A DNA stretch of 31,098 nucleotides from Bacillota bacterium (GTDB taxonomy: Bacteria; Bacillota; Clostridia; Lachnospirales; Lachnospiraceae), in NCBI GenBank assembly GCA_023421505.1, contig JAEZTJ010000026.1:1-31098 (forward strand), read 5' to 3'. This document shows, piece after piece, positions 1 through 7,644 of this stretch (positions are counted from its first letter, which is position 1; each line of letters opens with the position of its first letter). The position numbers and the translations under genes were made by a program. The notes under the pieces are model-generated. The model did no database searches, had not been told where the DNA came from, and saw only the letters and a program-made list of their open reading frames with translations.

Positions 1-586
1 GCTACATAATATACCTGCTCTGATTTAAGCTCCGCTTCCGGATTGATCGTGATCTGTGTCTTTTCTGCATTAATCGTTGCTGTGAAGGGGACTGCTGCTC
101 CCGTTTCATTTGTTTCTCTTAAGCTGATTATTGAGGCAAGATCACTGCCCGTTACTTCGTTGTTGTCTAGGTTCCTTACTGCTTCGCTTAAGTTTATTGT
201 TATGTTACTATCTACTGCTACTCCAGTCGCTCCGTCTTCTGGATAGATACTCACAGCTGGTGCCTGGGTATCTGCCGAGGTAAAGGCTGCACTGGTTTTA
301 CTGATTGCGTTGTCTGATGCATCCTCTAAGCTCGCTGCAATTGCTACATAATATACCTGCTCTGATTTAAGCTCCGCTTCCGGATCGATTGTGATCTGTG
401 TCTTTTCTGCATTAATCGTTGCTGTGAAGGGGACGGCTGCTCCCGTTTCATTTGTTTCTCTTAAGCTGATTATTGAGGCAAGATCACTGTCGGTTACAAT
501 ACTGTTGTCTAATTTTCTTACTGCTTCGCTTAAGTTTATTGTTATGTTACTATCTACTGCTACTCCAGTCGCTCCGTCTTCTGGAT
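1..586 (-). repeat. 342-bp tandem in-frame DNA repeat in the NHL/Ig-like gene
   Basis: Positions 1-244 and 343-586 are nearly identical; the motif gctacataatatacctgctc begins at 1 and at 343. The period of 342 bp is 114 codons, so adding or losing a unit keeps the frame. The array may continue past the left edge. Differences cluster in a short stretch (about 150-170 versus 490-515), suggesting recent duplication or gene conversion. Confidence 0.9.
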
Positions 587-1865
587 GAAAAACCATGGTT
601 GGCTCCTCAACATCTATTGGATTTGTCTGCGCATTAAAACATAATTCGTTATAATCAGAATCTGCTACTGCATTATATTCAATTTTTATTATATTCTTAT
701 TACCACTTATTGCTGAATGAAAGGTCACTACTAACTTTCCGTCAATAACGGAGGTAGATCCAACATCAGAGATCGGGATGAATGTCTCCCCATCACTAGA
801 AAATAGAATGCCTGTACCATTTATAATCTGTATGTTTTCGCTAAAGGCCAAGGTCACCTGTGTGTGTGCAGCATTTATTGAGACACCCTTATCTGGATTG
901 AAATAGGGTGGTGCTATATTACATTTTATTATTCTGTTATTATCTGAATCTGCAATATATATATATCCATCACTGCTTTCTACAACACAAGATGGATTAC
1001 TTAATGCGATACCATCAATCTCTTCATTCCATGACGCTATTACATCTCCATTATTATCAAGAAGTTCTATCCTTCCACCATTTTTACCATATTCACTACC
1101 ATCATCTGTATGTGTATATATACTAGTATAAACGTATCCCATATCATCTACTGATAAAGAATAGGGATATTCACTGTTATTTCCAATTTCATAATACCTG
1201 TCTTCTCCCCATTCAGATAAATAACTTCCGTCTGTTTTTGAAAACTGAATTATTCTTTGATTATGATTTACAACATATATATAATTTTCATCTATTGCTA
1301 TTCCTAATGGGCTACTCAAATCATATCCTCTTGTATAAGCTCCAAGGCAATTACCATTTATATCAAACTTAACAACACATTGGTTATCAAAATCTGCTGT
1401 AAAGATCGAACCGTCATTATCTATTGCTATTTGAGAAAAAGTTCCTGATTGAAAATTTAAATTAGGATAAAAAGAAGTAACATCACCATATGAATCTCCG
1501 TTATATGGTATTTTTTGAATTCTACCACATTGTCTTACAATACCTGTGCCAGGATCTCCTTCGATTGTATCTACAACGAATATATTACCACTATTATCTA
1601 CTTGGACAGCAACTGGTAAAGAAAATTCACCCTTCTCCCCCCATACGTTTAGTTCAATTCCTTCACTATTATACTTTCTCACTAAGGCATTCAATGAATC
1701 TGCCACATATATATTACCATCACTGTCTATATCCATACCCATTGGATAATTTAAACCATCCACTATAGTCTTATTCTCCGATTCCGCTAATGCCCTACCT
1801 GTAGGTAAAATCTGTATTACGGAAATAATGATAATAAGTAATCCTAATAATACTTTCTTCTTCAA
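1..1865 (-). CDS. Secreted NHL-repeat and Ig-like (Big_5/SbsA-like) surface protein, 3' end cut by window edge
   Basis: The frame is open from a TTG at 1865 to the left edge, so about 621 N-terminal residues are visible. The TTG is preceded by GGGGTGAG with a 5-nt gap and starts a classic signal peptide (MKKK, hydrophobic core, cleavage likely after ALA near residue 27). Residues about 30-320 carry repeated NHL-type motifs (e.g. GNIYVADS, IYIADSDNNR), a beta-propeller signature in secreted proteins. A beta-sandwich segment follows, then copies of an Ig-like domain with EDGATGVAVDSNI and YYVAI motifs, resembling Big_5/SbsA-type domains. The last two copies are almost identical in DNA (period 342 bp). 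No anchor is visible because the C-terminus lies outside the window. Likely a cell-surface or extracellular binding protein; the ligand cannot be read from the sequence. It is separated from the upstream cassette by 157 nt containing an inverted repeat. Confidence 0.9.
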   Translation of the reverse strand, partial: MKKKVLLGLLIIIISVIQILPTGRALAESENKTIVDGLNYPMGMDIDSDGNIYVADSLNALVRKYNSEGIELNVWGEKGEFSLPVAVQVDNSGNIFVVDTIEGDPGTGIVRQCGRIQKIPYNGDSYGDVTSFYPNLNFQSGTFSQIAIDNDGSIFTADFDNQCVVKFDINGNCLGAYTRGYDLSSPLGIAIDENYIYVVNHNQRIIQFSKTDGSYLSEWGEDRYYEIGNNSEYPYSLSVDDMGYVYTSIYTHTDDGSEYGKNGGRIELLDNNGDVIASWNEEIDGIALSNPSCVVESSDGYIYIADSDNNRIIKCNIAPPYFNPDKGVSINAAHTQVTLAFSENIQIINGTGILFSSDGETFIPISDVGSTSVIDGKLVVTFHSAISGNKNIIKIEYNAVADSDYNELCFNAQTNPIDVEEPTMVFHPEDGATGVAVDSNITINLSEAVRKLDNSIVTDSDLASIISLRETNETGAAVPFTATINAEKTQITIDPEAELKSEQVYYVAIAASLEDASDNAISKTSAAFTSADTQAPAVSIYPEDGATGVAVDSNITINLSEAVRNLDNNEVTGSDLASIISLRETNETGAAVPFTATINAEKTQITINPEAELKSEQVYYV

Positions 1866-1952
1866 TAAAACTCACCCCAATTACTCAATTTTATATATAC
1901 TAAAGAACTATTTAATGCAATCTGCATCTAATAATCCATAAATATTTAGACA

Positions 1953-1992
1953 CTAAAGAGAACCAAATATTGTGTATTTTAGTTCTCTTTAG
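1953..1992 (-). promoter_or_regulatory. Perfect 11-bp inverted repeat upstream of the NHL gene
   Basis: CTAAAGAGAAC at 1953-1963 pairs perfectly with GTTCTCTTTAG at 1982-1992 across an 18-nt AT-rich loop. It starts about 30 nt after the stop of the discoidin/cadherin gene and ends 87 nt before the TTG start of the NHL gene. There is no strong U-tract, so a plain intrinsic terminator is not clear. The AAAGAGAAC/GTTCTCTTT arms recur at 4369-4403 and, in part, at 6716-6750. Confidence 0.6.
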
Positions 1993-2022
1993 CATACTCT
2001 TTACCTTATTACTCTTTGTAGA

Positions 2023-3663
2023 TTAACCTTTTGATACACGAATCACGTATTGGTAGACATCTCCATTACCTGATGTAACTTTAATATTAATTTGTGTATA
2101 GAATGGCTTAGACTTAACAGTATAGGCATATGATTGACTTCCGCTTTTTACAGCATCATTATTTACCATAATTTGGGCCGAAGATGATTCCTCGGCTGTT
2201 GGAATTACAGCAACACTGGAGGCCTTAGTTGTCGCACTGTATGTTTTATTCGTCTTACTAAATTCTGGTGTAAGCTTAATAACACTGCCATCATCAACAT
2301 TCACCAAAACAAGATTTGCTAAATACGGACTGCTTGCCCTTGAAAGATCTACTGTATATTCCTTTGTCCCTTTGTCCAGGCTTACAGTTATTTTAGTTAT
2401 ACCTACTTTGAGATTTGTTATATTAACTGTACTGCCGCTTTCAACAGTCTGACCATTAATAATTACTTTCGTTGTTTTATCACTCGATGCAGCAATCACT
2501 TTTACACTTGTAAAAGTATCACCGATACTTGCAGTATAATTCAAAACATCCTTACTAAATAAAGTATTTAGAGGTATTTCCGTTCCATCTGGAGCTTGAA
2601 TAACTAAGCTTGCTAGGTATACTGCAGATGCTGCCCTAGTCACTGTTACCATATATGTTAGTACATTCCCGTTTGCCGGTTTTACTTGTACTGTTATAAT
2701 ATTTTGCCCGACATTCAGGTTGATTGGTCCGGATGCACTACCGCTTTGAACATTGGTACCGTTAACCAGTATGTCTGTCCCAGGATTTTGTGCTGTTGGT
2801 GTTACTGTTAAGCTTGAGACACTATTATCAACCTCAACGTTATAGGAAATATTATTAGGTGCAAATGCTGGTATGAGATTGCCTTTACTTAATGTGAGAT
2901 TTGATAAATATGTATTACCCTGTCTCGTAACGGTTATGGTATATTTTGATTTCATCATAGTACTTGGAGATATTACAACTACACTTATAATATTGGGTCC
3001 TAAATTTAAGTTTATTGGCTGAGATTCCTTTCCACTCAACACAGCCTGACTATTAACAGTTATTGTAGCCTCAGCATCTGCGGCTGTGGGTGTGACAGTT
3101 ATACTCGTGACATTATTAGGCACTTCAGCCGTATAAGCACCCAAATCCGATTTAAATACCGGTGTTAAAGTACCACTGCTCAAGGTAAGATTCGAAAGAA
3201 ATGAATAATGCGAAACCGGATAACCCATTGCAGTAAAATCCAATATTGAAGCCAAATTACTTGTTTCTCTTGAATCTCCCTTTGTCACATATACTCTCAG
3301 TGCATTCACTACTTTAGGAGTAATCAAATTCGCTTGAACGTAATTATCTGTACTATTTGATATCGTATTAATTGTAAACCATTCCTTGTTAATATCACTG
3401 TTAGTAGTGCTGCCTTGTATAATGAAACTATTTAAATTGCAGGATGTATCCCACTTTTCACTACCAATGGATGAAACACTCCATCCTGTTACTTTATGAT
3501 AACCACCCAAATCAATACTAAGCCAACATTCTTTTGATGAAGCACTCAGCCATCTGCTGCATTTATCAGATGATCCATCAACTGCCCTTGACGGTCTATA
3601 TGGCATCACATAGCTACTTGCATCCGCTCTCTTACCCTTTGTAATATTCGTTATAACTTGCAT
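2023..3663 (-). CDS. Discoidin (F5/8C) plus four cadherin-like beta-sandwich domains, cassette copy 2
   Basis: 546 residues, ATG with GGAGGG 6 nt upstream. Residues about 1-150 form a galactose-binding / F5/8 type C-like domain (ASSY, SRAVDG, CWLSIDLGG, LRVYV). Four cadherin-like beta-sandwich repeats of about 95 residues follow, each opening with L(S/A)NL and closing with a Y.(V/I)T(V/L)(T/S)R-type strand; the pattern YLSNLTLSKG..P.F is typical of that family. There is no signal peptide, membrane segment or sorting motif, unusual for such domains. It follows a collar mini-protein after 18 nt and is therefore probably co-transcribed with it. A close paralogue of the same architecture lies at 4443-6077. 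Likely a carbohydrate- or surface-binding protein, or a structural partner of the collar proteins; the role is inferred only from domains and neighbours. Confidence 0.88.
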   Translation of the reverse strand: MQVITNITKGKRADASSYVMPYRPSRAVDGSSDKCSRWLSASSKECWLSIDLGGYHKVTGWSVSSIGSEKWDTSCNLNSFIIQGSTTNSDINKEWFTINTISNSTDNYVQANLITPKVVNALRVYVTKGDSRETSNLASILDFTAMGYPVSHYSFLSNLTLSSGTLTPVFKSDLGAYTAEVPNNVTSITVTPTAADAEATITVNSQAVLSGKESQPINLNLGPNIISVVVISPSTMMKSKYTITVTRQGNTYLSNLTLSKGNLIPAFAPNNISYNVEVDNSVSSLTVTPTAQNPGTDILVNGTNVQSGSASGPINLNVGQNIITVQVKPANGNVLTYMVTVTRAASAVYLASLVIQAPDGTEIPLNTLFSKDVLNYTASIGDTFTSVKVIAASSDKTTKVIINGQTVESGSTVNITNLKVGITKITVSLDKGTKEYTVDLSRASSPYLANLVLVNVDDGSVIKLTPEFSKTNKTYSATTKASSVAVIPTAEESSSAQIMVNNDAVKSGSQSYAYTVKSKPFYTQINIKVTSGNGDVYQYVIRVSKG

Positions 3664-3681
3664 CTCATTCCCTCCATTTAC

Positions 3682-3936
3682 TTAATAAGGTCTCTGTGGC
3701 CAAATACCGTTCCATGCTATACAATATCTCATGAGCGGATCCGGTTCAGTTCCGGTCAAATCTGGCACTACAAAGGTTTGACCCTGTACTCCCCTAATCC
3801 CATAGCTGTTACCGATTAAAGCATAGAGATATTGGTAATCTGTGACATTATATAACGTCCCATCACACCTTAACCAGCCTTGAGGGGTATAGCCGAAAGG
3901 GAATAGTCTTATTTCTCCCAGCAATTGCTCATCCAT
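3682..3936 (-). CDS. Phage tail collar-domain mini-protein, B type, copy 2
   Basis: 84 residues with an upstream AGAGG site. It matches the tail collar / microcystin-dependent protein family: an N-terminal GEIRLFPFG segment, then GWLRCDGTLY, LYALIGNSYG and TFVVPDLTG. It ends in a short YCIAWNGIWPQRP tail in place of the longer C-terminal part of full-length family members (often about 170 residues or more). No signal peptide. It lies 93 nt after the A-type collar gene and 18 nt before the discoidin/cadherin gene. No head, tail or lysis genes surround it, so this is not a visible prophage. Function in bacteria is not established for such stand-alone mini-proteins. Confidence 0.85.
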   Translation of the reverse strand: MDEQLLGEIRLFPFGYTPQGWLRCDGTLYNVTDYQYLYALIGNSYGIRGVQGQTFVVPDLTGTEPDPLMRYCIAWNGIWPQRPY

Positions 3937-4029
3937 TTTTTACCTCTTTCCTGCGCTGCTTATTTGGCTCGCTTGCAAGACAATGCGCATCTCCATTCTA
4001 TTTTGGATTACTTAGGTAGTTGGATATGA

Positions 4030-4293
4030 TTACTGTCTCATTGGATATGTTCCAGTCATAGCTATGTAATAAGCCAACATAGGGCTATTTGGATTTACAT
4101 TGTTATAGGGAATTGCATTCATTAAGTTCGGTAACGCAAAAGTATTTACACCATCGCCTCCGTAATTAGCCCTAAGCAAAGAAAAAACTGCTTGAAACTG
4201 GCGAATTTGGAGTATATTTCCATTGCATAATGCCCAACCCTCCGGAGCATAGCCAAAGGGGAATATCTGTATTTCGCATAAAATTGGATCCAT
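4030..4293 (-). CDS. Phage tail collar-domain mini-protein, A type, copy 2
   Basis: 87 residues, ATG with AGGAGGT 7 nt upstream. Collar-family motifs: CEIQIFPFGYAPEGWALCNG, then FSLLRANYGGDG and NTFALPNL. It ends YYIAMTGTYPMRQ. It is closer to the gene at 6367-6630 than to its immediate B-type neighbour: both start MDPIL and share ALPNLMNAIPY. That shows the A/B pair existed before the cassette was duplicated. First gene of the second cassette copy, preceded by a 149-nt gap with a hairpin. Confidence 0.85.
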   Translation of the reverse strand: MDPILCEIQIFPFGYAPEGWALCNGNILQIRQFQAVFSLLRANYGGDGVNTFALPNLMNAIPYNNVNPNSPMLAYYIAMTGTYPMRQ

Positions 4294-4368
4294 ATTAATT
4301 ACCTCCTAAGAAATATTCATACTGTATCTTATTTTGCTTTAATAAAAGAATGAATTCACAAATACGCC

Positions 4369-4403
4369 AAAGAGAACTAGTTTTATATCGTCCAGCCCTC
4401 TTT
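4369..4403 (-). promoter_or_regulatory. Hairpin upstream of cassette copy 2
   Basis: On the minus-strand RNA, AAAGAGGGCU (4403-4394) pairs with AGUUCUCUUU (4378-4369) over 10 bp with two G-U wobbles and a 15-nt loop containing GATATAAAA. It ends 75 nt before the start at 4293 and begins 40 nt after the stop of the preceding gene. It could be a terminator or a leader element. The wobbles mean it folds better in the minus-strand transcript. Confidence 0.55.
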
Positions 4404-4442
4404 AATGTATTCATTAATTACTTTTATTTGTCGTTCTATTAA

Positions 4443-6077
4443 TTACTTAGATACACGAATACTATATTGAAATACATTGCCGTTATCAGATGTAACCTTT
4501 ACTGAGATTAACGTTGATTGCGGTTTTGTTCTTACAGCAAACGCAGCTGATTGAGTTCCGCTTGCCACTGTGACATTATTAACCGTAATAACAGCTCCAG
4601 AAGCATCCTCCGCTGTTGGTATTACAGCAACATTAGCTACAGCGACTTTCGCATTATAAGAGTTAGTAGTCGGATTAAAAACTGGAGTAAACCCTATAAC
4701 ACTGCTATCACTTGGATTAACTAGTACAAGGTCTGTTAAATAAGGACTGCTCGCTCTTGTAAGTGCAACAGTGTATACTTTTGAAGTACCAACCAAGGTT
4801 GCAGTTATATTTGTAATTCCAACACCAAGCTGATTAATACTCACTGCCTGACCGCTAGGTACAATCATTCCATTAATGCTAACATTCGTTGCTGCGTCAC
4901 TGGAAGTCGCAATCACATTGATACTTGTATTAGCATCTCCAATACTTGCAGTATAACTTAGTATGTCCTTACTAAAGTCTGTATTCAAAGGTATTACCGT
5001 TCCATCAGAAGCTTGAAGAACCAATGACGATATAAAGACCGCTGCGGCTGCTCTGGTTACCGTTACTGTATATGCCATAGAATTTCCTGCTGTTGTTTCA
5101 ACCAAAACAGTAATCGAATTTGTTCCTATCACTAAATCAATAGCTTGGGAAGCACTACCGCTTGGAACAACAGCACCGTAGATATAAATGATTGAGGTTG
5201 TATCCTGCGCGGTAGGTGTTACGGTTATACTAGTAACGCTATTATCAACCTCTGCCGTATAGGAATTAATATTTTCGTTAAATAATGGAGAAAGTGAAGC
5301 ATTGCTTAACGTAAGATTTGACAAATAAGCATTACCAGATCTTATAACAGTTACGCTATAGCTCTTACAATTAGTACTATCTGGAGATACTACATCTACC
5401 TTTATCAAATTGCTTCCGACATCCAAATTAATTAACTGCGATGCAACTCCACTTACTACAAACTGATTATTAACCGCTATCGTTGCATCAGTATCTTCAG
5501 CAGTAGGTGTAATCGTAATACCCGTTATATTGTTTGGCACCTGAGCCACATATGTAGTTGTACTCGAGCTGAAGGTTGGAGCCAGTGTTCCGCTACTAAA
5601 TGTAAGATTTGATAAATTAGCATTATTAGAAGCCAGGTAACCCAAAGCGACAAATTCCATTATGGAAGCAGTCGTACTATAAGGTCTTGAATCTCCTCTC
5701 CCTACATATACCCTTAAAGAATTTGCTGTGACAGGTGTTTGTAAGTTATGATCGACTTTGTTGGAAATATTATCATTGATTGTATCAATATCAAACCATC
5801 CCGGATTAGGTCCATTTGCTCTGAAGCCCTGAACTTTAAAGCTATTCAAATTACAAGTGACGTCCCAATTAGCTGCGCCAATAGATGTGATACCCCAATA
5901 TGTTATTTTATAACAGCCTCTCAAATCAACACTCAACCAGCATGTTCCTGAAGATGCACACAACCATCTGCTATACTTGTCCATGGTTCCATTAACGGCC
6001 CTTGAAGGAGTATATGGTGTTACATAGCTACTAGCAGTCGCTGGCTTTCCTTGCGTAACATTTATAATATTAGGCAT
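4443..6077 (-). CDS. Discoidin (F5/8C) plus four cadherin-like beta-sandwich domains, cassette copy 1
   Basis: 544 residues, paralogous over its whole length to the protein at 2023-3663. The ATG at 6077 has GGAGGA about 7 nt upstream. Residues 1-150: discoidin-like domain (ASSYV, SRAVNG, CWLSVDLRG, NSLRVYVGRGDSR). Residues about 155-544: four cadherin-like beta-sandwich repeats (LSNLTFSSG, YLSNLTLSN, ISSLVLQASDG, LTDLVLVNPSD), ending in an FQYSIRVSK strand. Starts 20 nt after the B-type collar gene. No signal peptide or anchor. Cysteine pairs in the discoidin domain (CWLSVDLRGC, DVTCN) are partly conserved between copies. Secretion by a non-Sec route, or an internal structural role, both remain possible. 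Confidence 0.88.
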   Translation of the reverse strand: MPNIINVTQGKPATASSYVTPYTPSRAVNGTMDKYSRWLCASSGTCWLSVDLRGCYKITYWGITSIGAANWDVTCNLNSFKVQGFRANGPNPGWFDIDTINDNISNKVDHNLQTPVTANSLRVYVGRGDSRPYSTTASIMEFVALGYLASNNANLSNLTFSSGTLAPTFSSSTTTYVAQVPNNITGITITPTAEDTDATIAVNNQFVVSGVASQLINLDVGSNLIKVDVVSPDSTNCKSYSVTVIRSGNAYLSNLTLSNASLSPLFNENINSYTAEVDNSVTSITVTPTAQDTTSIIYIYGAVVPSGSASQAIDLVIGTNSITVLVETTAGNSMAYTVTVTRAAAAVFISSLVLQASDGTVIPLNTDFSKDILSYTASIGDANTSINVIATSSDAATNVSINGMIVPSGQAVSINQLGVGITNITATLVGTSKVYTVALTRASSPYLTDLVLVNPSDSSVIGFTPVFNPTTNSYNAKVAVANVAVIPTAEDASGAVITVNNVTVASGTQSAAFAVRTKPQSTLISVKVTSDNGNVFQYSIRVSK

Positions 6078-6097
6078 TTAAGGTCCTCCTCCACTCA

Positions 6098-6343
6098 TTA
6101 GGGTCTTACAGGCCAATCGCCTCTCCATGATATACAAAACCTCATGTTAGGATCTGGCTCCGCTCCCGTAAAATCAGGTACAGCAAATGTCTTACCCGGT
6201 ACGCCTCCATATGTATTACCAATTAACGCATATAGTGGTTGTAATTGCATTACATCATATAATGTCCCATCACATCTAAGCCAACCCTCAGGGGTGAATG
6301 CAAATGGGAATAATCTTATCTCACCTATAAATTGACTACCCAT
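6098..6343 (-). CDS. Phage tail collar-domain mini-protein, B type, copy 1
   Basis: 81 residues, ATG preceded by GGAGGT. Collar motifs: GEIRLFPFAF, EGWLRCDGTLYDV, LYALIGNTYGG and TFAVPDFTGAEPDP, ending FCISWRGDWPVRP. Clear counterpart of the gene at 3682-3936 (shared GEIRLFPF, GWLRCDGTLY, GAEPDP/GTEPDP). Separated from the A-type gene by 23 nt and from the discoidin/cadherin gene by 20 nt, so the three almost certainly form one transcription unit. No signal peptide; the long C-terminal part of full-length family members is absent. Confidence 0.85.
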   Translation of the reverse strand: MGSQFIGEIRLFPFAFTPEGWLRCDGTLYDVMQLQPLYALIGNTYGGVPGKTFAVPDFTGAEPDPNMRFCISWRGDWPVRP

Positions 6344-6366
6344 TATAATACCTCCATTTATTTATA

Positions 6367-6630
6367 TTATGGTCTCATCGGATAATTTCCCTGCATAGCA
6401 ATGTAATATGCCATCACTGGACTATACGGATTAATGTTATCATAAGGAATTGCGTTCATCAAATTTGGCAAAGCGAAGGTATTCCTTCCATCACCGCCGT
6501 AAATAGCACCAATAAGAGAAAAAAGTGCAGGATTTTGGGAAACCTGGAGCATCGTACCATTGCAAAGTGCCCATCCTTCTGGAGCAAAGCCAAAAGGGAA
6601 AAGCTGAACTTGACCTAAAATCGGATCCAT
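6367..6630 (-). CDS. Phage tail collar-domain mini-protein, A type, copy 1 (start moved to 6630)
   Basis: 87 residues from the ATG at 6630, which has a near-ideal AGGAGGT 5 nt upstream. The frame is open to an ATG at 6690, but that start has no ribosome site and would add 20 residues absent from the paralogue at 4030-4293, which also begins MDPIL. Motifs: GQVQLFPFGFAPEGWALCNG, LFSLIGAIYGGDG, NTFALPNLMNAIPY, end YYIAMQGNYPMRP. First gene of cassette copy 1, downstream of a long AT-rich leader with a hairpin. The A and B types differ in their middle and C-terminal motifs, which fits hetero-assembly (inference). Confidence 0.85.
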   Translation of the reverse strand: MDPILGQVQLFPFGFAPEGWALCNGTMLQVSQNPALFSLIGAIYGGDGRNTFALPNLMNAIPYDNINPYSPVMAYYIAMQGNYPMRP

Positions 6631-6715
6631 ATTGTACCTCCTAGATTTATTATTTGTGAAACAAAAATAACTTAAAAAATAGTCAGGCAAAAATGTGTAT
6701 TATTTTAGCCCAAAG

Positions 6716-6750
6716 AGAAGACTTTTTTATATCTTATAAATCAATCTTCT
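6716..6750 (-). promoter_or_regulatory. Leader hairpin upstream of cassette copy 1
   Basis: On the minus strand AGAAGATT (6750-6743) pairs with AGTCTTCT (6723-6716), one wobble, 19-nt loop containing GATATAAAAA. It is followed by CTTTGG, as at the copy-2 hairpin, where TTCTCTTTGG is identical. It lies 85 nt before the start codon and is not behind another gene, which favours a 5' leader element over a terminator of an upstream gene. Confidence 0.45.
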
Positions 6751-6830
6751 GTAAAACTATGATACTCTGTAAAAAAAACGATTATTACCTATAACATATC
6801 CATTCTTTACCATATATTACATTTTATACA

Positions 6831-6862
6831 ATTATACTACATTAATTTCCTTATTATTTCAA
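6831..6862 (-). promoter_or_regulatory. Possible sigma-A promoter for cassette copy 1
   Basis: Minus strand TTGAAA (6857-6862) lies 17 nt from TAGTAT (6834-6839), with TATAAT at 6831-6836 giving a 20-nt spacer. It would produce a leader of about 190 nt containing the hairpin. The surroundings are so AT-rich that chance matches are likely. Confidence 0.25.
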
Positions 6863-7420
6863 TCTATTTTAATTAAAATATTACTAATTATTTTCTATTT
6901 ACATTACTAATATTTCTTACTAAAGTGACTTACAATTTAAACTCAAGTAAAGCTTATCTTTCTAAAAGCAATAATGTTTAAAAAACAAATTTCTAAATTT
7001 TCACATAATTTTTTACGTAAAAATAATTGCCTGTAAAAAGTATACAAAATAGGTAACATTAATTATATTGTTAAATTTATATTTAATTTCCCACGAAATA
7101 CATTATCAATGTGTCAGATTGGATAAATCAAAAATAACAAGGTGCTGCATAGTGATAAACTAATCTTGAGAAAAAATCAGAATAAAAGCAAAAAATTAAT
7201 AGTTGTAGTTCGATGTCGATTGACCAAAGATTTCGAAATATAGATATGAATATATAACTAGTAGAAAACATCAAGGCATGCCTCTGATAGTTAAATCTAG
7301 ATATATCAATTTAAAGCAACGACAATTCCTCTAAATATGCCCCTCTATTGTATATACTAAAAATAAATTATTTCAAATTATTGTTAAGGCCAAGTAAGCA
7401 TATTGACATATTAGAACCTC
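6863..7420. other. AT-rich intergenic region without a recognisable gene
   Basis: About 560 bp with dense stops on both strands, no ribosome site followed by a usable frame, and no recognisable RNA gene. The stretch about 7190-7320 is less AT-extreme and may be an eroded remnant, but no protein similarity can be read from it. Confidence 0.5.
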
Positions 7421-7430
7421 ATATAAAAAT

Positions 7431-7463
7431 ACCGGCTTGACTCCACTTTCGAAGCCAGCCGGT
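7431..7463 (-). terminator. Intrinsic terminator downstream of the MATE gene
   Basis: ACCGGCT (7431-7437) pairs with AGCCGGT (7457-7463); on the minus strand the hairpin is followed by ATTTTTATAT. It is GC-rich in an AT-rich setting. It lies about 180 nt past the MATE stop, with a separate structured element in between. Confidence 0.7.
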
Positions 7464-7554
7464 TTATATAACTATTTCTAATTTCTAAATTAACTTTTTC
7501 CTTTTAATAAATTAATTTGATCATTGCGATCCTCATTAACTGTAAGTATTGTAC

Positions 7555-7638
7555 ACACATTAGATTCTATTCTGAAGCGGAAGAAAAGTGTCAAAATACT
7601 TATGCCCGAAGGAGCGATGGGATAAGTATCTAATGTGT
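7555..7638. repeat. 84-bp element with 11-bp terminal inverted repeats and a nested hairpin
   Basis: ACACATTAGAT (7555-7565) is the exact inverse of ATCTAATGTGT (7628-7638). Inside, ATACTTAT + CCC (7596-7607, one bulged G) pairs with GGG + ATAAGTAT (7619-7629), competing for the last two bases of the outer arm. It begins just after the MATE stop codon. It could be a small non-autonomous mobile element, a structured 3' UTR or a small RNA. No target-site duplication is obvious. Confidence 0.5.
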
Positions 7639-7644
7639 ATTCCA

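Noticed and set aside
1..1768. Plus-strand open frames over the NHL/Ig gene
   Set aside because: The minus strand carries a continuous frame with signal peptide, ribosome site and domain motifs; the plus frames mirror its repeats.
2023..6630. Prophage or phage tail module
   Set aside because: Only collar-domain proteins are present; no tape measure, baseplate, capsid, terminase, integrase or lysis genes.
6631..6690. Longer start for the collar A copy 1 gene at 6690
   Set aside because: No ribosome site, and the paralogue lacks the extra 20 residues; the AGGAGGT-preceded ATG at 6630 fits.
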